DNA from: Pseudomonas citrullilanati
Lineage (GTDB): Bacteria > Pseudomonadota > Gammaproteobacteria > Pseudomonadales > Pseudomonadaceae
NCBI RefSeq assembly: GCF_030580855.1
Contig: NZ_JAUQOP010000022.1
Span: 29,027-93,026 of the forward strand
Reading direction: 5' to 3'
Length of the DNA stretch: 64,000 bases
Below, piece by piece: positions 58,832 to 64,000 of this stretch. The notes below the pieces were generated by a model, which saw nothing but the letters and a program-made list of their open reading frames with translations, was not told where the DNA came from and ran no database searches. Made by a program: the position numbers and the translations under genes. Numbering within the stretch: the stretch's first letter is position 1; each line of letters opens with the position of its first letter.

Positions 58832-59638
58832 TTGAAAGCTCTCATCGTGATCGGGGCGTTGCTGCTCAGCACGCCCCTGTATGCCGCGCAATTGGTGCTG
58901 GAACTCGGCACGAATGCGCGCACCTGGCAAACCGCAGACTTGCTCAAGCACCCTGAAGTCCAGACGATCCAGGTGGCTGAGGACGTTTCCTACAAGAAAC
59001 CGATGACTTATCGCGCCGTGCCGCTGGCGGCGCTGCTGACGGGTGTACAGTCAAGCGATCACCTGCAGGCCGTCGCCCTGGATGGCTTCGCCGCGGAAAT
59101 GCCCGCCGCGCCCCTGCTCGAAAGCCATGGCGCAAGAGCCTGGCTGGCGATCGAGGACCCGGCGAAGCCTTGGCCGCCACTGGCTGAAGGCAAGTCCAGC
59201 GCCGGACCGTTCTATCTGGTCTGGACGGATCCCCAGGCGGGCGCCATCAGCCCCGAGCAATGGCCGTTCGCAGTCGCCACCATCAAGCGCTTGTCAGCCG
59301 TGGCCGAACGCTTCCCTGCCCTGCTGCCGGCCCCTGGCCTGGCCAAGGACGATCCGGTCAACAAAGGGTTCGAACTGTTCCAGAAGAACTGCCTGGCGTG
59401 CCATCGGCTCAACGGCGCAGGCGACGCGCAATTCGGCCCCGACCTGAACATCCCGTTCAATCCCACCGAATACTTTTCCGGGGACTTCCTCAAGCGCTAT
59501 ATCCGCGACCCCCAGGGTTTGCGCCGCTGGCCCCAGGGCAAGATGCCGGGCTTCTCGGCGACGGTCCTGCCGGATTCGGACCTGGACCTGCTGGTGGGTT
59601 ACCTGAAACACATGGCGGGACGCAAGCAAGCCCGGTAA
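58832..59638 (+). CDS. Exported c-type cytochrome with N-terminal molybdopterin-oxidoreductase-like domain
   Basis: This 268-residue protein starts at a TTG (58832) and has a signal peptide (LKALIVIGALLLSTPLYAA). The first half (about 20-165) resembles the small periplasmic oxidoreductase fold; TYRAVPLAALL is typical. The second half is a monohaem cytochrome c domain with CLACH (CxxCH) and a later Met (KMPGFS). It is probably a periplasmic electron carrier. GGAA upstream and the intact signal peptide favour this start over longer readings. Confidence 0.8.
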   Translation: MKALIVIGALLLSTPLYAAQLVLELGTNARTWQTADLLKHPEVQTIQVAEDVSYKKPMTYRAVPLAALLTGVQSSDHLQAVALDGFAAEMPAAPLLESHGARAWLAIEDPAKPWPPLAEGKSSAGPFYLVWTDPQAGAISPEQWPFAVATIKRLSAVAERFPALLPAPGLAKDDPVNKGFELFQKNCLACHRLNGAGDAQFGPDLNIPFNPTEYFSGDFLKRYIRDPQGLRRWPQGKMPGFSATVLPDSDLDLLVGYLKHMAGRKQAR

Positions 59639-59685
59639 TCCCGTAGCGGGACGGTGTTTTTCACCGCGCTCAACCGCCCTGGAAT

Positions 59686-59713
59686 GAAAACGGCTGACCC
59701 CAAGGCCAGCCGT
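59686..59713 (-). terminator. Leftward intrinsic terminator
   Basis: On the minus strand ACGGCTGGCC pairs with GGTCAGCCGT around TTGG and is followed by TTTTC. It ends the rraB-like gene. Confidence 0.85.
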
Positions 59714-59737
59714 CGTTCGGATTGCGCTGAGGGGCGA

Positions 59738-60079
59738 TCAGCCCTGCAGGCGTCGGATTTCCTGCTTGACCCCCCACCCTTCGATGACGCCCCCCAAGGG
59801 TTCGACGACGGCCTCGAAGTCCTGCTCGAAGTCGCCTATGTCATCGTAGGTGGCGTACATCACCCGGCTCAATTCCAACGACCACGCTCCGTCGTCCCGG
59901 GCACTGACCTGTGCATTCAACGACTCGCCCCGAAATTGACCTGCCGCCCTGCGCGCCCGCTCCTCGTCCGGGAAAATGGCGTAGAACTCGATGGGATGGA
60001 ATCGGGAAAAATCGAAGCCGCCTTCTTTCATGCGGCGCAACACGCGGGTGCTGATGTCTTCTTGATAGGCTGTGCTCAT
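59738..60079 (-). CDS. RraB-family ribonuclease E regulator
   Basis: The 113-residue protein shows the RraB-type fold signature (HPIEFYAIFPDEERARRAAGQF, WSLELSRVMYATYDDIGDFE). RraB binds RNase E and changes its activity in enterobacteria. AGGAGG before the ATG is very strong. Whether it acts on RNase E here is inferred from the family. Confidence 0.82.
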   Translation of the reverse strand: MSTAYQEDISTRVLRRMKEGGFDFSRFHPIEFYAIFPDEERARRAAGQFRGESLNAQVSARDDGAWSLELSRVMYATYDDIGDFEQDFEAVVEPLGGVIEGWGVKQEIRRLQG

Positions 60080-60280
60080 GAAACGTCCTCCTAACAGAAT
60101 GGATAGACTTTCCGTCTTCCCGTGCGCGCCCCCCTCAGGTTGCACGCGATACGGCCTCGAACTGCCGTCGGGACACAAGCATGTAGCTGACAAGACCGGA
60201 CCTTGGCGATCCTTTCGCTGATCTCGATTGCAGAGTAGCTTCAAGTGATGGCCACTGCCAAGCGAGGCCAGCCAGCGATT

Positions 60281-60517
60281 TCATGAAATCGATTTAATGC
60301 TGATGATTTCAATACTGTGCTGGGACTTGAGATTCTTGACCGTCGGATCCTCGGTGCGCCCTTCCAGGTCGTTGAGGTCCAGCTTCGCGGGCACCGGCAG
60401 CAGCTTTTCGCGAATCAATTGTGCCGCCTGTTCCATCGTGGGCTCCTGTTCATAGTCGAACTGCTCGGCGATGGCTTCGCCATGATCATCCACGAAAGTG
60501 ATTTCCCACTTTTGCAT
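60281..60517 (-). CDS. Small hypothetical protein
   Basis: This 78-residue protein begins MQKWEITFVDDHGEAIAEQF, has no signal peptide or membrane segment, and is mildly acidic. AAGGAG precedes the ATG at 60517. I do not recognise a family. Confidence 0.72.
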   Translation of the reverse strand: MQKWEITFVDDHGEAIAEQFDYEQEPTMEQAAQLIREKLLPVPAKLDLNDLEGRTEDPTVKNLKSQHSIEIISIKSIS

Positions 60518-60613
60518 CGGTGTCTCCTTGATCGATTCAGGGCCGGGATTACCTTTATCTCGACATTGGGGCCTGAACAATCGTTCCACCGGGCCGTTGG
60601 ACGGCGCACATGA

Positions 60614-60640
60614 AAAGACCGCCCCATGGGCGGTCTCGCA
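60614..60640 (-). terminator. Leftward intrinsic terminator
   Basis: On the minus strand GACCGCCCATGGGGCGGTC is followed by TTTTC. It ends the START-domain gene. Confidence 0.85.
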
Positions 60641-60655
60641 AGACACGGGCGGCGC

Positions 60656-61264
60656 TTATTTTTCGGCGCGTTCCTTCAGGGCTTTCAAGGTGTTGAACGG
60701 CGCATCCACCACGAACTTGTTGGCCAGCCAGGACGGTACATCGCCCCCTGGCTCGGTGTGGACCTGGTAGGTCACCTCGATCTGGTCCGCGCCCTTGGGC
60801 GTGAACTTCCAGTAGCCATCGACCTGGGTAACACGCACGAAGCCCTTTTCCTCGGGCAGGTAGGTCGGCACGCCCTTGAGCTTGCGGGTCAGGCTGCCAT
60901 CGGCGCCTTCCTCGGTGGTGACTTCCAGCACCGAGTCCCGGGACGTCACCGGCCAGGGTGTGTTGAACTGGGTGTAGGTCCAGCTCTGGTTGCCTTCGTG
61001 CTTGAGCAGCTTCTGGCTCTTGCATTCGTGAATCCAGGCGCAGGCGCCCGGCACGTCCTCCTGCAGGGCGCGCAGCTTGGCCATGGTGGTCTTCATCACG
61101 GTCACGCCGCGATAAGCCTTGTATTTGGAGCCGGCCACTTCACTGAGCGAAACCTTGATGCCGTCCTGTTCCTTGGCGACCTGCCAGTCTTCCGCCTGGG
61201 CGGTTGCGGTTGCCAGCAACACAGTCAACCCACACAACATGGCCATACGATGCAGCGAACCCAT
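60656..61264 (-). CDS. Exported START-domain protein
   Basis: The 202-residue protein has a signal peptide (about 1-24, ending TAQA). The mature part is a START-like lipid-binding domain (EDWQVAKEQDGIKVSLSEV, VTSRDSVLEVTTEE, VDGYWKFTPK, VPSWLANKFVVDAPF). It may bind a lipid or hydrophobic ligand in the periplasm. Confidence 0.88.
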   Translation of the reverse strand: MGSLHRMAMLCGLTVLLATATAQAEDWQVAKEQDGIKVSLSEVAGSKYKAYRGVTVMKTTMAKLRALQEDVPGACAWIHECKSQKLLKHEGNQSWTYTQFNTPWPVTSRDSVLEVTTEEGADGSLTRKLKGVPTYLPEEKGFVRVTQVDGYWKFTPKGADQIEVTYQVHTEPGGDVPSWLANKFVVDAPFNTLKALKERAEK

Positions 61265-61311
61265 GGTTTTTTCCTTATTGTTCGTTCATTTGAATTGCGC
61301 ACAGTGCCCCA

Positions 61312-61566
61312 TTACGCCGCAGTGACCTGCTCCCACCAATCGATCAGGCGGATAGCCTCTTCACGGCTGCCGCCACAGACCTCGACGTCGGCCTGGAACC
61401 CCGAGCACACGGCCGGACGCTCCGGCTGGCCGAAAATCCGGCACAGGTTATCGACCGATAACTGCACGCAACGTTCTCCCGCCGGCTTGCCCTCGGGCAT
61501 GCCAGGGATCGGCGAGCTGATGGAAGGGGCGATGCAGCAGGCGCCACAGCCTTCACGGCACTTCAT
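61312..61566 (-). CDS. YkgJ-family cysteine-cluster protein
   Basis: An 84-residue protein with a cysteine-rich N-terminus (C3, C7, C10, C11: KCREGCGACC) and further cysteines in ERCVQL, LCRIF, VCSGF and EVCGG. Such clusters bind zinc or an iron-sulfur centre. The function is unknown. Confidence 0.88.
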   Translation of the reverse strand: MKCREGCGACCIAPSISSPIPGMPEGKPAGERCVQLSVDNLCRIFGQPERPAVCSGFQADVEVCGGSREEAIRLIDWWEQVTAA

Positions 61567-61713
61567 GACGGCGACATCCTCACGACGGTAATGGTTAGTA
61601 ACAGAAGACAGAGTAACGGCTAAAACGCGCGTTTTAAATTACCGCCCGCGTGTTTTTTCGCCCATGGCGCACATGACCGATCGGTCAGCGACGAACTGCA
61701 TGATGGCACCGCG

Positions 61714-62190
61714 TCATTGCTTGAATTCGAAGTCCAGCGCCGCGCCTTCCACTTCACTGCGCTCGGGGTTGCGCAGGGGCAATTGCATCTCGTTGCTCAG
61801 CAACCGGCCGTTGAGCTGGAAGGGGCCGGGCCGCTGGCCGAACATGGATGGCAACAACGGCTCATGCTTGGGCGTGATCACCTTGCCCGGCGGCTGCAAC
61901 GCCTCGACCATGTCATGGGGCAGGCTCAAGTCCAGCTTGGCCGGCGGCAACGGGGTCTTGGCCACCTCGTGGGCGGATTTGCTCTTGGAAGCGATGGGCG
62001 GGCGTTTTTTCTTCGCCGCAGCGGCGGCTTTTTTTGCCGGGGCCTTCCTGGTCGCCGCCGGCTTCTTCGCCGCGTCCCGGACGGCACTGGCGGCCGGTTT
62101 GTCCTGCGCCGAAGCCGCCACGGCACCTCCCGAATGCAGCACGGTGAGCAGGCCGATCAAAACCCAGGCAGCAGGAGCAATGGCTTTCAT
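61714..62190 (-). CDS. Exported Lys/Ala-rich protein
   Basis: The 158-residue protein has a signal peptide (about 1-26) and then a region (about 28-65) made mostly of Ala, Lys and Pro (KKPAATRKAPAKKAAAAAKKK), like histone H1 tails. A more ordinary C-terminal part follows. No ribosome site is obvious for either the ATG at 62190 or the TTG at 62205. The basic tail could bind DNA, RNA or polyanions. Confidence 0.7.
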   Translation of the reverse strand: MKAIAPAAWVLIGLLTVLHSGGAVAASAQDKPAASAVRDAAKKPAATRKAPAKKAAAAAKKKRPPIASKSKSAHEVAKTPLPPAKLDLSLPHDMVEALQPPGKVITPKHEPLLPSMFGQRPGPFQLNGRLLSNEMQLPLRNPERSEVEGAALDFEFKQ

Positions 62191-62276
62191 AACATACAAC
62201 AGCAATGACGGCAGGGACCCTCATGCTCGCCTGATAATGAGGCGCTGACAAGCACCTCAGGCTAACCTGCTGATTC

Positions 62277-63719
62277 CTATGAAAATCCGCCTGCCGTCTC
62301 CTGGCACAGTTGAGTGGCCAACAGCCCCAACGTCATCAGGGCCCGCTCTGCCTCGCGGTTCCAGGGCGTGCCGCAATTCAGGCGGATGCAATGGTTGAAC
62401 TGCTCGGTGTTACTGAAGATCAGCCCTGGCGCGATGCTGATGCCCTGCTGCAACGCCCGGACATGCAGCTCCTGGGTATTGACCCGCCCCGGGAGGCTGA
62501 CCCACAGGATGAAGCCGCCCGTGGGACGGCTCATCTGGGTGCCCTCCGGGAAGTACTGCTGCACCGCCAACTGGAAGGCGCTGAGGTTCTTGCGGTACTC
62601 CTGGCGGATATAGCGCAGGTGCCGGTCGTAGCCGCCATTCTCCAGGTACGCGGCGATGCCCATCTGCGTGACACTGCATGCCGAGTGGGTGCTGAAGGTC
62701 TGGAGCCGCTGGATTTCCTGCTGGAACTTCCCGGCGATCATCCAGCCGATGCGCACGCCCGGCGACAAGGTCTTGGAAAAGCTCGAACAGTAGATGACCC
62801 GGTCCAGCCGGTCGTAGGCCTTGAGTGCCTTGGTGCGCCCTTGCTCGAACATCAACTCGCCGTAGATATCGTCCTCGACAACCTGGATATCGAAATCCGA
62901 TGCCAGGCGCAGCAGTTGTTTCTGCCGCTCTTCGGGCATGGTGCCGCCCAACGGATTGCTCAGGCGCGGGGTCAGCACCAGGGCCTTGATCGACCATTGG
63001 TTGGCCGCCAGTTGCAAGGCTTCCAGGCTCATGCCGGTGACCGGGTCACTGGGGATTTCGATGACCTTCAGGCCCAGCAGGTCCGCCAGTTGCAACAGCC
63101 CATAGTAGGTCGGCGACTCGGCGGCGATCAGGTCCCCCGGCCGAGTCAGGACGCGCAAGGACATCTGCAAGGCATCGACGCAACCGTGGGTGATCACCAC
63201 TTCGGAAGGGTCCACCACCACGCCGGCATCGCGCATGCGAATGGCCACCTGGCGCCGCAACGGCTCGAAGCCCGGGCTGAACATGTAGCTGAACGCCCGT
63301 GGGCTATGGAAGCGCGTGACCTTCGCGAGCTGCTGATGCAACGCCCGCACCGGCAAATAGTCGACGCTCGGCACCGCTGCACCCAGGGGAAACACCCCTT
63401 CGCGGCGGGACTCGACCAATACCTGCTGGATGATGCTGCTGCGCGTCACCAACCCCGGCCGCTCTACCCGGGCAATGTCCGGCGTCGGTGCCGTCAGGGC
63501 CGGCGTCTGATGCACGTAGTAACCCGATTGCGGCCGCGCGCGAATCAGCCCCTGGTCTTCAAGGTTCGCGTAGGCCTGCAAGACCGTGGCATGGCTGACG
63601 TTGAGCTGCGAGCTCATCTTGCGCACCGACGGCACGCGTTCCCCGGGTTGGTAGACACCGCGACGGATGTCCTCAGCCAGCTGTTGGGCAATACGTTGAT
63701 AGAGCAGGAGGTTGGTCAT
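62277..63719 (-). CDS. MocR-type regulator (GntR helix-turn-helix fused to aminotransferase domain)
   Basis: This 480-residue protein has an N-terminal GntR-type helix-turn-helix (about 10-75; GVYQPGERVPSVRKMSSQLNV) and a fold-type I aminotransferase-like domain (about 105-480) with the PLP lysine in SSFSKTLSPGVRIGW. MocR proteins use PLP or an amine ligand to control genes for vitamin B6 or amino-compound metabolism. Related repeats lie in its upstream region. Confidence 0.92.
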   Translation of the reverse strand: MTNLLLYQRIAQQLAEDIRRGVYQPGERVPSVRKMSSQLNVSHATVLQAYANLEDQGLIRARPQSGYYVHQTPALTAPTPDIARVERPGLVTRSSIIQQVLVESRREGVFPLGAAVPSVDYLPVRALHQQLAKVTRFHSPRAFSYMFSPGFEPLRRQVAIRMRDAGVVVDPSEVVITHGCVDALQMSLRVLTRPGDLIAAESPTYYGLLQLADLLGLKVIEIPSDPVTGMSLEALQLAANQWSIKALVLTPRLSNPLGGTMPEERQKQLLRLASDFDIQVVEDDIYGELMFEQGRTKALKAYDRLDRVIYCSSFSKTLSPGVRIGWMIAGKFQQEIQRLQTFSTHSACSVTQMGIAAYLENGGYDRHLRYIRQEYRKNLSAFQLAVQQYFPEGTQMSRPTGGFILWVSLPGRVNTQELHVRALQQGISIAPGLIFSNTEQFNHCIRLNCGTPWNREAERALMTLGLLATQLCQETAGGFS

Positions 63720-63769
63720 GACGCAGCACTCGATTTCACGGGCATTTTATTCTTGTCGGAAACGATACC

Positions 63770-63844
63770 GGAACAGTTTAGAAGTGTACTGGGACAGTTG
63801 CCAGATTACTCGACCGTACAGTGCAGTGACAGCCCCAACTGTAC
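63770..63844. promoter_or_regulatory. Repeated half-sites upstream of the MocR gene
   Basis: The similar words GGAACAGTTT (63770-63779), GGGACAGTTG (63791-63800) and their inverse CCAACTGTAC (63835-63844) lie upstream of the MocR gene. Such repeats are typical of MocR binding sites. The divergent gene they might serve is replaced by the IS at the edge. Confidence 0.5.
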
Positions 63845-63873
63845 TCATTCTCTTTATTGAGCGGCAAAAAAAA

Positions 63874-64000
63874 GGTTCTTCACGGATTTCCGGGATAGAC
63901 ACTCTTGATCTTCATGAAAAAGAACTCGCTATCCCGGTAACCGTACGCCATCCGTTTGATGACCTTGATTCGATTGTTTATGCCTTCCAACTGGCCTGTA
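63874..64000 (-). mobile_element. End of an ISL3-family insertion sequence
   Basis: The edge of the element is inferred at about 63874, where GGTTCTTCACGGATTTCCGG begins. This overlaps the transposase stop and has the form of a terminal inverted repeat. The rest lies outside the window. Confidence 0.7.
63880..64000 (-). CDS. ISL3-family transposase, C-terminal fragment (gene continues beyond window)
   Basis: The 40 visible residues, TGQLEGINNRIKVIKRMAY and on to VYPGNP and stop, match the C-terminus of DDE transposases of the ISL3 family (motif G-x-x-E-G-x-N-N-x-I-K). The stop codon is at 63880-63882. The protein is cut by the window edge, so its completeness cannot be judged. Confidence 0.85.
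   Translation of the reverse strand, partial: TGQLEGINNRIKVIKRMAYGYRDSEFFFMKIKSVYPGNP

Noticed and set aside
1..64000. CRISPR arrays and prophage genes
   Set aside because: No spaced direct-repeat array, integrase or phage structural gene is visible. The only short repeats are REP elements.

Overview
The window reads as a chromosomal segment of a fluorescent-group Pseudomonas. Coding density is high, the DNA is GC-rich, nearly every gene reads like a Pseudomonas protein, and the REP palindromes at 3.3 and 31.2 kb are of the Pseudomonas type. No rRNA, CRISPR array or prophage is visible. The only mobile DNA is the end of an ISL3-type insertion sequence at the right edge.

Layout. 0-7 kb: end of cysH; an NCS1 permease with a hydantoin-racemase-like enzyme; a divergent LysR/SDR pair; a HAD phosphatase; a run of tiny secreted or acidic proteins. 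7-10 kb: an orphan hybrid histidine kinase. 10.3-31.2 kb: a large polysaccharide locus. Three genes run leftward (an ABC ATPase fused to a pyruvyltransferase, a 2-oxoglutarate oxygenase, a two-domain glycosyltransferase) and ten run rightward (ABC permease, two-domain glycosyltransferase, GT-C-type membrane protein, GtrB-like transferase, methyltransferase, GtrA-like protein, SDR, GMC oxidoreductase, WecB, glycosyltransferase). A GT2 transferase and an SDR lie at the left end. 31.5-38.9 kb: HscC with a J-domain partner, a solute-binding protein, an OmpR-type two-component system, a MipA-like porin and a DUF2388 protein. 39-44.5 kb: a catabolic cluster (2-hydroxyacid dehydrogenase, SDR, FAH hydrolase, MFS transporter) with a divergent AraC regulator. 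44.6-49 kb: secreted hydrolase, DUF1206 and NTF2-like proteins, UvsE. 49-51 kb: arsR-arsC-arsH without an efflux pump, next to tRNA-Ser(GGA). 51-64 kb: housekeeping lipid and metal genes, a thiolase/FadB-type pair, a cytochrome c, small regulators, a MocR regulator and the IS end.

The most interesting region is the polysaccharide locus. It combines ABC-type export (Wzm/Wzt, no Wzx or Wzy seen) with what looks like a three-part Gtr-type periplasmic sugar-addition module (GtrA, GtrB and a GT-C protein). Its Wzt carries a carbohydrate-binding domain followed by a polysaccharide pyruvyltransferase domain in the same chain. This suggests that pyruvyl capping and cap recognition for export are physically coupled. 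An overlapping SDR/GMC-oxidoreductase pair beside the GtrA/GtrB genes could epimerise a nucleotide- or polyprenyl-linked sugar. These functional links are inferred from gene content; the domain calls come from motifs in the translations.
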